This document shows positions 40,808 to 51,726 of a stretch of 64,000 bases of DNA, one piece after another; the stretch's first letter is position 1, and the number at the start of each line of letters is the position of its first letter. The notes beneath the pieces were generated by a model, which worked only from the letters and a program-made list of their open reading frames with translations, did not search any database and was not told where the DNA came from. The stretch is taken from positions 7,158,001-7,222,000 of the forward strand of contig NC_132971.1 of assembly GCF_047496725.1 (NCBI RefSeq), in the 5' to 3' direction. Origin of the DNA: Anoplolepis gracilipes. Lineage: Eukaryota > Arthropoda > Insecta > Hymenoptera > Formicidae. The position numbers were made by a program, and so were the translations under genes.

Positions 40808-40837
<30 letters not shown>
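40808..40837. repeat. Poly(A) run
   Basis: Thirty consecutive A residues followed by an A/G-rich tail. No retroelement body or target duplication was recognised. Confidence 0.95.
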
Positions 40838-40839
<2 letters not shown>

Positions 40840-41517
40840 AAGAGGGAAGACGTAAAAAAGGCGCGAAAATTAATTCCATTCCAAGTAGCAATTTTCTCCC
40901 TGCGCATCCGTTCTTCCTGCGGATCCCGCATCCGCGGGAATTCGTCCTCTCGTGCGAGAGTCACCGTCCATCAAAATCCACGATAGCCTCGCAGAGTCCC
41001 GAGAGAGAAAAGAATGGGTAAAAAAAACTGAGAGAAAAGGAAAGAACGTGCGATGCGCGGTCGCATGACGGAAGCGCTGCGCGAACACGCACACGCGTAT
41101 TTTGCATCTTGTGCGCGCGTGCATATATATATATATGTATGTGCACGGGTCGCGGCAGAGTAAACGACAGGGACGGCGGAGACCGGACCCCCTATTTCAT
41201 GAAAACAACTGCGGGACTTGCAATACTAGGCAACGGCTAGATAATAAATTGGTCGCAACTTTCAACACGTGTCTTTACATAAGCTGAGTATATAAAATTC
41301 AGATAATTTATATTTTGTAAGAAATAAAATAACTTCTTACGAGATATATTATTCTATATTATATATTATATATAAGGTAATAATGCATATTAAACAAAAA
41401 TGACAGGATAAAATAGTAACAGAGAAAGAATTTAAAATCACATATGTAATTTCTTTTTTAAGAGTGAAAATTTAAGAGCTACAAAATAAAATGTTTTCGG
41501 ATTCTTTTAGCTTTTCG

Positions 41518-41518
<1 letters not shown>

Positions 41519-41571
<53 letters not shown>
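41519..41571. repeat. (AT)n microsatellite
   Basis: About 26 perfect AT units. Confidence 0.96.
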
Positions 41572-41575
<4 letters not shown>

Positions 41576-41722
41576 GTGTAAATATATGTAAAAGATACTA
41601 TATAGATAATATATGTATTATATTTTCCTATTTGGGCAGGTGTGATTGTTAAGGATTGTTTAAAGGCCAATGTACGAGAAAAATGCTATTGATATTTTCT
41701 TTTGGCTCTACTTTTTTCACAG

Positions 41723-42300
41723 ATAACAGCTGATTCGCCGCCCCTGGTAGATCGCTACATCGAGGATGCGAGGCCGCGGTATGGGATGATTTTGGCAGCG
41801 CAATGGTGGTGGTGACGGCCGCAACGCAACGCGCAACCCGCGTATACACACCACGGCAGCATCTGAGGATGTAGCAATTACGTTTCGCCGGGTTCCTTGC
41901 CGCAGACGGACGGGACCGCAGCCACGAAACGCCCCTCGCGTTACACATATGTTGCCTCTACCGGTCTCCTTCCACATCGGCGATGATCCTCCGACAGGCG
42001 ATGTGTCCCTCCGGCCCGCGCGACCTCTCCCTCTCACGAATTAACGTCCGTACGAAGGCAGCACGGAAGAGCGGCTCCTGTGGGAACCGAGCTGCCCCGC
42101 TTTTGTCATCCTCCGCGGTCGCCGAGGATCTTGGAAGCCGCTGGTTGATCACTAGGGTCATGGCGAACGCCATTTACCTGTCGTCGTATTCGTCAAGAGG
42201 TCGTCGCCAAGACAGTTACTGAGAAACCATCGAGACCACCGTGAAAACGATGGTACCAAGTATCGGCAATAATAAAATTCAATAAACGTATCAATAAACA
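41723..42300 (+). other. GC-rich island with terminal-exon-like borders
   Basis: A pyrimidine tract ending TTTTTTCACAG (to 41722) is followed by 500 bases of CpG-rich DNA in AT-rich surroundings, then several AATAAA hexamers at about 42270-42300. Directly after the acceptor a 30-codon frame runs to a TGA at 41813-41815, rich in Asp, Arg and Pro and ending in three Trp. I do not recognise it. On the other strand a CAG|GTAAAT donor-like site lies near 42173-42181, so the orientation is open. It may be a 3' exon, a noncoding RNA exon or simply a CpG island. Confidence 0.22.
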
Positions 42301-44970
42301 ATCGAAAACGATTGATAAAGCTCCGAGAATAGAAATATATGAATATCTGATAAAATTGTGTAGTGCTTATGTCTCTCCCATTAAGTTTGCATTTAAAACA
42401 TTTAGCTAATTTTTATTTACCTCTTTTTAAAACTTAAAAGAATTATGGAAAAAATTGAAGTAGGGGAAGCAAACTTTGCAGATTCGCGATGACCAATCTC
42501 GAGGAATTAATCGACCTCGAATGCAAAATCGTTTCCTGTCGCGAGCAGAGTCGCGTGACATGTCGAAAAGGTGGTCGAAGGTGCGAAAGAAACGAGTCCG
42601 CTTTCGTACGACGAAGAAAAGGAAAAAAATGGCATTCCGGCGAACGGGTTATCACGCAGGAGATAAAATGTCGCGCATGCTTCATGAAGCACCAGTAAGA
42701 AAACCCGACCGTTAGCCGAACATCGCGTAAAATGTGTCGATCGTTTTTGTCACGCGAGTACCGCACGTTGTGCGTGTTGTATACGCATCGCGAGCGTACA
42801 TATTACGCATGCTACGCATGAAATCTCTATAAGTTTCGCTTTATAAATATTTTCAAAAATATTATTTTAATAGAAAATTAATTTAAAATGAAAATAAGAA
42901 AAAAAGAGAGAGAGACAATATGTAATTTTTGCCACGATATCAAAATTTCCCTTTTCTAATAAAAAAACATTTCTCGAGTTCTTCCAATTTAAATTAAAGT
43001 CTCGTGAAAAGAAATAATATAAATTTACTATAATTGTAATATATTTAATACTTTACATATATATATTAGTTTATTTAGGTATCGATTAAATTATACATAT
43101 GTTAAAATCATAAGGAACAGTCATATAAAATGACTTATTAAAAAAATTTGATATTTTTAATTGAATGAATTTTCCCGAATTTTTGAGCAGTTTTCAATTT
43201 AGCAGCAGAATGATCCTGCATATGACCCTGTACGGATTACTGTTCTAGTTTCGTTCAAATACACACTCCGACTCGCTGCAGGATGATCGCCAACTAACGG
43301 TGACATTCACAGTGTCATCACCTGACCCTGTATATGCCGTAGCCGTGAACCTCTCTTCTTTATACGCCGTCGACAATGGAAATTCGCGATCGTCTCTCAT
43401 ACAGGTCCGCACGCGATGACCTCGGTACTTCCTGAGGATACTTGCGAGGAGGGAGCTTCCTAACGGGAGCACCATCCTACTTTCCGGCCACAAATTTCCA
43501 TCTAACTTTAACGACGTACAATTTATATAACCGCGACATAGGATACGTGGAAAGAGTTTTTCACAAGTTTTATATTATTAGATAAAATAAAGATAACATA
43601 CGATAACATATCTACGAAAAATTAGAGAAGTAAAATTAAAGAAAATCTCAGAAAATTAAATCTTGTTAGTAATCGTTTCTTTGTTAATATATATACATAT
43701 ATTATAAAATAACATCTTATGTCTTATTGCACCCCGTTTTAGAATACATTGAACGAAAAACGCATTTCCGTCTAATTTGTTCTACCGAGAAGCATCGCTC
43801 GTTGACCAATCTCTTGACGAGAATTCGTAAATTTGAGAGACATTAATTCAGTGTGCGCATCAGTACAAAGGGCCTAGAGATCCCTTTTGCAGCTCTGCTC
43901 TCCCCCTCACCTCTTGGATTTTGGATATATCCTCAGGGGTTCGCGTGCATACCGGCGTCTCAGCGAGATTACAGGGCCTACTCGGGACTTACCTCGATCT
44001 AAATCAATCGCAGGCTCGGTGCATCGAATAAAGAAAGAGATCCTTTCCCTATACATTCTACGCATCTCTTCTCTCTCGTGTCGTTAAATTGGTAAAAAAA
44101 ATGGCAAAACGATATGTAATAATTTTTCATTTGAAACACATACCCACAATGTGATTTGATTCCAACGATCGTTTAAGTATCAAGCACATTGATCTTTGCA
44201 ATGCACTGACTGAAAAATTTAGAAAACTTTCGCTCGATTATATGTATTTCATGAAAGAAGGGATCGAAAGTTATTTTCGTGATTTTTCAACATCACATCA
44301 GCTTCTTAACTCTTCGAGATTCATAAGTTTTTAAAGCCAGTCCATTCTGGTATATCTAGGAGGCGGTTCGCCAAAGACAAGAGATGCAACGCCGCGAGAT
44401 GCACTTATTGAAAATTATTCCTCGCGTGTGAAGTTCGAATGAAGACGGAGAAGAGAGAGGAAGGGGAAGAAAAAGGAAAAACCTGACTAGGCAGTCTTCT
44501 CAAAATTACGACTGGACAGGAGAAGAACGATTCGCATTTGCCTTGACGGGTTAAAACACTTTAGAGGGTAATATCTTCACACTCCCCGGCCATCCGGTGT
44601 TCATGACGAAGATTGCTGCAACGGGGGCCTCGCCTCGGGCTGAGGCGAAAGAAATTTTCGAACCGGGGGGAATTTTTACGGAAGAGTATCTAGAAAAGAC
44701 GTACCTTCTCTTTTTCTCTCTCTTTCTCTCTAATTTCAAATTATTGTTCGCGTGCAAGTGGACCACTAATGAACAGACGCAGAGGTATACGTTCCACTTT
44801 CGCAACGATAGTTTTTATTATCCTTGACAAACTTAAAAAGAGGCTTATAGAGAAGATTATTAAACTATTGTATAAAGTTTTCAACTTAAAAGCATGCTAA
44901 TCTTTGAGATTGGCCAACTTTATCATCCGAGAAGATCGTTATGAACGCGAAATCACCGTCGAAACTATGG

Positions 44971-45710
44971 TTAAGGGGGCACCCGCAGTTGCGGGTCGGA
45001 AAAAAAAGCTTTTTTGGGAAATTTTTTCGGTCGAAACTATTGTGTCACTTATTCTACAACTTCTACACACTATCAAACAGCATTCAAACTATATTTCAGA
45101 ATATTTGTGTGGAAGAACGTCTCATAGTGTCCAAATAACGTAGTGAGCAATCTCCGAGAGGCACTTCTAAAAAAAAGTTTATTTGCGATGATCCCTCTAG
45201 CTCCGAATAGGGCTATTTGAAATGAACAAACCAAAGAAATTTAGTTAGTATATTAGTTTATCTAGTGTTTAATCAAAGCTTTTTTTTAAATATTCAAGAA
45301 ACTCTCCATTGATAGAACGATTTTTTTTGGGTCAAAAAATAATCGCTCGAATTTTGACTTTGAACCTCCGCCGTTTTGCAAAATATGAATTTTCAAAAAA
45401 GCTTCGATTAAGCACTAGATAAACTAATATACTAACTAAATTTCTTTGGTTTGCTCATATCAGATAACTCTCGGAGCTGAAGTGGTCACTAGAGGGATCA
45501 CCGCAAACAAACTTTTTTTTAGAAGTGCCTCTCGGAGATTGGTCGTTACTTGGACGTTCGTCCACGAAAAAATTCTGAAATATAGTTTTAATGTTGTTTG
45601 ATGTCATGTAGAAGTTTTAGCATAAGTGACACAATAGTTTCGAAGGAAAAAATCGCCCCCCCTCCAAAAAAAGCTTTTCTTCCGACCGGCAACTGCGGAT
45701 GCCCCCTTAA
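44971..45710. mobile_element. TTAA-flanked foldback transposable element
   Basis: The element is bounded by TTAA on both sides (44971-44974 and 45707-45710), as expected of a target-site duplication. The ends are inverted repeats: GGGGGCACCCGCAGTTGCGG on the left and, reverse-complemented, GGGGGCATCCGCAGTTGCCG on the right. The similarity continues for about 310 bases on each side (44975-45284 and 45395-45706), leaving a spacer of about 110 bases. There is no transposase frame. TTAA targeting is typical of piggyBac-related transposons and some Sola elements. The GGGGGCA terminus is not the usual CCC of piggyBac, so the superfamily is left open. Confidence 0.9.
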
Positions 45711-47458
45711 AAACTGTAATTTTAAGTGCAAAAAAAAAATCACTTTATCAAGAATATATATTTGTCATTTATCTCTAATTCTAATTCTCTACTCGAGTCT
45801 ATTCATTAGTAACGATAATAACGCTATTTTCCCTTTGTCGCGTTTACCTTTCATTATGAAGCAATTATCTGTCCGTCGAAACTCGCGGACGTAATTATTA
45901 AATATCTGCGGACGTTGATTACTCGAGAATGACAAACGGAGTAGTAATCATACGCACGACTTTGTCGGCGGAATGAAGAGAGCTCTGGAGTTTCAAAACA
46001 CACGGGTGGTGGTCAGCGCGTGTATTTAAAATCGCGATTTATTCAATTTCGTCGTCGACGGGCAACAATAAAGGTAGCAAATAGCGGCATGAGCTCCGCG
46101 AACCGTATCAGGACCAAAAAAAGATTGTTCGTGCCTTAGGCGCAACGCGTAGCACAGGGCGGTTTTCGTTCGCGTATATTTCCCGCCTTAATTAATAACG
46201 AGATTTTCTGTAACGAGCGGCGAGCGGGAACCCCCCGTCCGTTTATCTCGCGCTCGTGGACGGTCAGTTCAAAGCGGCCGTTTATTACGCTGACTCGTCG
46301 TGCGTGAACGACTTGTCGGTGACTTTCCTCTAAGCGGAGTAACGCGATAAAACGGAACGGTCGAGAGAACGAGAGAGATGTTAATTACGATTGCGGACTA
46401 TCTTATGGAGATAGAGAGAAGGTTGCGCCGTCACGAACCTAATCGATGGAAAATTTTATAGATCGCGTCATTAATATCGATGATGTAGCTTTCTCTCTTT
46501 CTCTCTCTAATAAAACTAGTCGCGCCGATAATGTACGCAATGGTCTGAGCTCCCTCGCGAGATTCAAATGTAGCGGACGATTACGTTTTGCAATTTATAC
46601 ACACCTATAATGGTAGAATTAATTTCTTTCTTAGACTTGTGAAATCTAAACGCGGTTTTTTTTTTAGATTTAATTGATTTCACAGATCGGGGATTTAATA
46701 TCGCAAAATTAATTAATTTCTTCTAATCTTTCTGTTTCTTTTTCTTTTTACGAGAATTGTTAGGACGTAGAATGCTATGAGTGAATAGGATAAAACCCTT
46801 ACCCTTCTGGCTGCAGGATCTATGGAAGTTGGAAGGAGGAGCGGAGCCTTAGGCGGTTTGTTTCTGAAGAAGGCCATCGGCATATGCGGTTCGCGTGCAT
46901 CGACGTGACCATAGGATCCGAGTAACAGGTGCAGATGCGGCGGAGGAAGCCCGATCGTTAGCCCGACATCGCCCGCGGTGCATGTGTGCCTATTATGATT
47001 TCTTTCGTAATTAGTCTGTCTCTCCCTTTCTCTCTCACTCCTTTCGCATCGCGTATTCGGGCGTACCTAACATTTGTTTCGTTGCATGGCATGTTCCGTG
47101 CACGGTTCTGTAACATGTGCTACTGCGTTGTCCTGTAGCTGTCAATGGGCTCTTCGACTTAGCGAGCGGCAGTTGAAGATAACTTTTTGCGTCTTATACC
47201 TCGAAACGACACTGTTGAAGTGAAAATATAGCGTACACAAATTTATGCGAAAGGACCTGAAGTTCTCGTATTCGGCATTCGATTCTGAAAATCAGAAAAA
47301 AGTCACGCGTTAATTAGTTTCCTAATTATATAATCATTTTATTTAATTATTATTATCATTTATTTTCTTTTAATCATATCATTTTTCATTTGGCTGCGAC
47401 ATCTTTCTCTTGAAGTATTATCCCTTCCGATCGTTCTGTATTCTATCTTGAGTTAAGG

Positions 47459-47558
47459 GCCCAAACACATGTTCAAAAAATGTTTAAACATGTTTTGACA
47501 TGTTTTAACATCCTATGGATCTCGTATAAACATCTTTTGAACATGTGTGCTGTTAGGG
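47459..47558. mobile_element. Short palindromic MITE, copy 1
   Basis: The element begins with a degenerate CACATGTTCAAA end and finishes with the well conserved TTTTGAACATGTGTGCTGTTAG. The ends are inverted relative to each other and the middle carries the TGTTTTAACAT-type core seen in the copies at 54514 and 57403-57720. The left end has lost the CTAACAG terminus. Confidence 0.75.
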
Positions 47559-48153
47559 GGGTTGCATGTTCGTAACTAGGTGACATCAGGCTTCTCGTCG
47601 CGAAGTACTGATTGATCGAGGAACAGGTCGATACGGAACGGTACTCCAAGATGGACCGGATGGTTCTCGTGTCTGCCTATACATATAATATACAATAGAT
47701 ACCTAAATACGTAGCATGTGTATATATATGTATATGTAAATATGAAGGCAAATGTATACGTGTATACGCACTGGAGAAAGCGTCTTGGCGAGGGATTTCG
47801 CGGAGGGTTAGCTGTTTGCGCCTCTCGACAAATAAGGGGAAGTCGTTATCCCGTGGATGGGAGGAGTAATTAACTGCTTCTACGTCCTTTCTGTCCGCTC
47901 CACCTCCCTGCCTCAGCATCCTCCCTTTCCGGCTTCGGCTTCTACTCGAAGGAACAGACTTAAGGAGGCCCGCTTAGGCTTTCACAGGGTCGTGTCTTCA
48001 TTATTCACGCTAATCTGCTTTCGCCCGGTGCTGCTGCCACCGCGAACCCTCCTTGGTGCTTCCTCCCTACGTCTCTCTCTTTCTCTGTCCATAGTATATT
48101 TTGCGGAAATTATATTATTATTGTGCGCGCGACGCACACGACCGTAATCCAAG

Positions 48154-48157
<4 letters not shown>

Positions 48158-48207
<50 letters not shown>
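48158..48207. repeat. (AT)n microsatellite
   Basis: About 25 AT units. Confidence 0.95.
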
Positions 48208-48210
<3 letters not shown>

Positions 48211-49550
48211 ACGATACATGTTCAATATAATTAGGTGGAATATTTCTTAATTAATGCGTTGTGTGTGAAATTTCGATTAGAGATACCAGATTTATTTTAT
48301 AAGTTTAACTGTCCCAAAAATGCAAAATTTAAACTATATATTTTCTTACATTCCATCAACAACATTGGTAAAAAGTAATTTTCTCTTTTCTCAAAAAAGA
48401 AATAAAAAAATATCGATGTTCTATAAAAAATGAATTGGCTCGCAGATTATTCGCTCTCGTAGATAGGTAGGTATGTAATAAATTTGTCGGGGCATTAATC
48501 AATACCGGTAACCGAAACACATGTAAGTGCAACCGACATCGTCGTGTATACTTTACGTTCTTACAGTGGACCACCAAGAGTAAAGACGTCCCGCGGCGGC
48601 CGCCAAATTATGATGAATTGTTTTCTCTATTAACAGTTTGTGCCGACAGAGGCGAGACGCAAGCACCCCAACCGAGATAATCTTCCACCAATTTCGACTT
48701 CCTGATTGATCATGGCGATTCATTGGACGGCTCATTTGAACGTATCATCCGGAACAAACGAGCCGCATCTTTTCGTTCCAAGATTTTCGTTATCAATTTA
48801 AAAAGTATATATATATATATATCGATACTTTTCGAATTTGCGACACAGTAGTTAAATTCGCATTTTTTAAAATTCCGTCTCAGATCGAATAAATAAACAG
48901 TGATTACTCACATGTCTTGTACTCTAAAAAAAAAAAAGAAACTAATGACTAAATTAGTAATAGAAAATTTGTTACATACATAAGAACAATCTGTATAATT
49001 GTAGGTAAATTTACATTACATCTTGACACATGTGAGTATTATGTATTTCTACTTCATTCAATTAATCTAGGCGAGAAATAATCTTGTAAGACTTTTTTTG
49101 TATACATAATAAAGGCATTAATGTATTGTTCTCGTTGCATTGCATATTATTTGCTAATTAATGACTGTAGAAATAAATGTGTGAAAGAAAGTACTATTAA
49201 AACTAATATTTTATGGAAGACTATTTCTCTTAAATATATTATGTCCTCCAAATTTTCTGAACGTTCTTCACAATGTAAAAATTAAAGGAACAGATCAATT
49301 GTTGTAACATAGCTATTTAACATTGAAGTTTCTGTAACTGTATATAAAAGGAATAAGGATATATAAACCTACATCATTATGAATCAAAGCATAAATGTTA
49401 TAAAACACTATATATATTCCTGCTAAACAACACCTTTAGGGAAATTTTCATTATATACTATGTTTTCTTTTTTTACACTCTATTACAGCATCAAATCTCT
49501 CCTGATGTAAATGCACAATTTATGTAAACATCATATACCAATTATTTATT

Positions 49551-50555
49551 TTACTGCGGCAAATTAAGCAGCACATTTAGACCTGATGGCAAATATGCCA
49601 CTTGACGAGATTTGGACATATTGAACGCAATGTCTTCCGCTGCTTCGATTCTTCTAAGCTCGACCAGACCATCTCCCGCCTCGGCCAGAGATTTCGCTAT
49701 TAAACTCGCAGCCTGTGCGTCACCCTCGGCACTAATAACAGCCGCTCTCTTTTGTTGTTCAGCTTTTTCTACTAAGAAACGAGCTTTCTCCGCGTCCTGT
49801 TGTGCCACTTGCTTCAATTCTACTGCCTGAGTAAACTCTTTGCCGAATGTTAAATGTGTCTAAAAGAATTTCAAAACAAAAGAATCAAAGTTTGTTAAAT
49901 ACAAGAAAGAGTATCTATTGTTATTATATAAACACATACATAATTGATAAGAATAATATACTTACAATGGAAATATCATCCAGGATAAGGCCAAATTGTG
50001 CAGCTCTGTCTGTTAAATCTTCACTGACTTTTTGAGACACAATTTCTCTTTGCGTGATTAATTCACCAGCATCAAATTGTGCGACAACAGCTTTTAATAC
50101 TTCTGTGGTAATAGATGGCAGTACTCTTTCATCATAATCCACACCCAGGATTGTATATATCTTAGGCAAAGAGTCGGGTACTGGTCTGAAGAGAATACGA
50201 AGAGTGATATTTACATTCTGTAAATCCTTGCTTCCAGTAATGACGGGAACATTCCTCGGTCGCGAACGAATATCAAAAATAATTGGTTTTTGCACCCAAG
50301 GAATGAAAAAGTGTGTGCCTTCTCCTATCACGGCATTCTTTATACCAGCAAATCTGTCAAATATAACTGCTCGATGGCCACCGTCAACTGAAAAGAAATT
50401 AATATGTCAATTTAAAATAATAATTTTGTCAACTATGCCACAAATAAATAAAAGATATCAGATATACCATTGTATAATGCAGAGTTAACGACACCACCTG
50501 CCAAAGCAATTCCTAGACCAAGCTGACCCAATCGATTGAATAATTGTACTGCCAT
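49551..50555 (-). CDS. Prohibitin-1 (PHB1), complete, three coding exons
   Basis: PHB1 is a subunit of the PHB1/PHB2 ring complex of the mitochondrial inner membrane, a scaffold for respiratory-chain assembly, m-AAA protease control and cristae structure. Coding exons are 50468-50555, 49966-50387 and 49859-49551, joined by GT-AG introns, giving 272 codons, the usual family length. The N-terminus has a hydrophobic segment rich in Gly, Leu and Ala (residues about 8-23). The SPFH/band-7 domain follows, with the family-typical GEGTHF, IPWVQKPIIFD and RSRPRNVP stretches. The C-terminal coiled coil carries KQVAQQ and VEKAEQQ, and the protein ends in LLNLPQ. Residue-by-residue agreement with animal PHB1 is high throughout, which separates it from PHB2. 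The start ATG (50553-50555) gives the family-typical N-terminus. A 5' untranslated intron ends at 50573. The reading frame is intact and I see nothing unusual. Confidence 0.97.
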
Positions 50556-51020
50556 GTTTAAGTATATGCTACCTGCAAAATATCAAACAAAATATATGTT
50601 GTATAATATAGGATGATGAAATTTATATATTAATTTAGTTAATTCTAAGCAGTTATGACACTGTTCTAACCTAAAATTTTGAAAAAAAAAATCTTTGGAA
50701 TGTGCAAATTTAACCACGTTAACAGACAAAGATGAAAAAGAGATAATAGAGTAGTATAAATATATTTTATATCTTAATTATGTATGCCCACACTCGGGGA
50801 ATTATATACTGTTACATCTTTTAAATGGAGTGATGCACCGACCGGCTAAACTGAACACGTCTTGTCGATTCAATACGTCAATGTCCACCTCTCTTATGTC
50901 ATTAGCATAAAATCGAATTAAATTCGACAATAATTGCTTATAATGAAAAACAGAGCATTCTTACGTAATAAATTGTGACTTTAGGGTTGGAATAATCGGT
51001 TGTCTTCTCGCGTGGCTTAC

Positions 51021-51110
51021 ATGCGATGATAAGAAGAAAATGGCGAGACACGAGACACGATGCAAGCGCCACGGTGAGCTGGGTGTACTTTATCAGAAGC
51101 TCGCGCGATA
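51021..51110 (-). other. Probable 5' noncoding exon and promoter region of prohibitin-1
   Basis: On the minus strand a GC-richer block runs down to a GTAAGC donor at 51015-51020. The coding exon is preceded by a TTTTGCAG acceptor (50573-50580), so a 5' intron of about 450 bases is implied. The upstream edge of this exon is not visible from sequence alone; I placed it where the GC-rich block begins. No TATA box is evident, as is common for housekeeping genes. Confidence 0.5.
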
Positions 51111-51421
51111 ATTTTAAATTGCGATTATACCTACCTGTAAATGCGAAAAAATTATAAATATACAATTGCATTATATATTTATAATATGTATTATAATTTT
51201 TATGATTGTCTTACAAGTTACATAAAATCGAATCATTAAAATTTCACAGAACATTAATTTTATGTTAAAGTTTTAATTAATGTCATATTTAATGCTAATT
51301 ATAGCTATATTACTGAGATTTCAGATTCAATCAAAAATATTTGAGTTTTGTGTGTGCAAAATTCTTTAAAAATCTAAATAAATAATATTATTAATGTATA
51401 AAAAAGTATAGTAAAAAAAAA
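51111..51421. other. Intergenic spacer between prohibitin-1 and tRNA-Asn
   Basis: AT-rich DNA without an open frame of note. It should contain the upstream promoter sequence of prohibitin-1 and, at its right end, the run of A (T on the transcribed strand) that ends the tRNA transcript. Confidence 0.6.
51411..51421 (-). terminator. RNA polymerase III terminator of tRNA-Asn
   Basis: The minus strand has a T run directly after the tRNA 3' end, the normal pol III stop signal. Confidence 0.85.
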
Positions 51422-51438
51422 CGCCCCCGGGTGGGCTC

Positions 51439-51475
<37 letters not shown>

Positions 51476-51495
51476 GCCGATTGCGCCACGGAGGC
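51422..51495 (-). tRNA. tRNA-Asn (anticodon GTT)
   Basis: A 74-base cloverleaf on the minus strand. The acceptor arm GCCTCCG pairs with CGGGGGC (one G-U pair) and is followed by discriminator G. The anticodon loop is CTGTTAAC, giving anticodon GTT, flanked by the CGGCTG/ACCG-type stem of eukaryotic tRNA-Asn. The T-loop reads GGTTCGAGCC, matching the internal B box, and TGGCGCAATCGG matches the A box. There is no intron and no encoded CCA, as expected for a nuclear gene. Confidence 0.97.
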
Positions 51496-51726
51496 GAATT
51501 GTTAGATGATTGAATTGTATACCACATATATAAAATATTTAAAAAATTATCAGTTTTCAGCTAATTATTATAGTTATCAAAAGTGATAATGTATTTTAAT
51601 ATTTAATAATAAATGTCATATATACATATATATAATATCACGTGGAAAATATATCGATAAATAGATTTTTTTCTGAATGATAAATAAATATATATTAAAT
51701 ATATTTGATAATTATATAGAGATATG

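Larger units (their letters stand above)
30513..44970. other. Long noncoding stretch
   Basis: No gene is supported with confidence. An ATAGT/ACTAT-rich block lies at about 30905-31430. GC-rich islands lie at 31900-32800, 34900-35420 and 41723-42230. Microsatellites are (TA)n at 31475-31494, 37267-37328, 37748-37770 and 41519-41571, (GA)n at 32014-32058 and 38436-38461, (GTAG)n at 33457-33485, and A runs at 38413-38433 and 40808-40837. A segment duplicated about 470 bases apart starts at 33741. Long frames rich in Ile and Tyr (37014-37511) are translations of TA repeats. Confidence 0.55.
45711..49550. other. Noncoding stretch downstream of prohibitin-1
   Basis: No gene is supported. A CpG-rich patch lies at 45900-46600 and another at 46800-47000. 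One short palindromic element is at 47459-47558 (listed separately), and a (TA)n run at 48158-48207. The 3' untranslated region of prohibitin-1 (minus strand) must lie in the last few hundred bases. TTTATT at about 49544-49549, an AATAAA on the minus strand, sits immediately after the stop codon but is probably too close to be the main poly(A) signal. Confidence 0.5.

Noticed and set aside
1..49000. Known conserved insect microRNAs
   Set aside because: I looked for mature sequences I remember (let-7, mir-100, bantam, mir-2, mir-14, mir-184, mir-276 and others) and saw no match; a covariance-model or small-RNA search would be needed to exclude them.
49612..50035. Open frames on the + strand across prohibitin-1 exons
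   Set aside because: They are antisense shadows of the minus-strand prohibitin coding exons.
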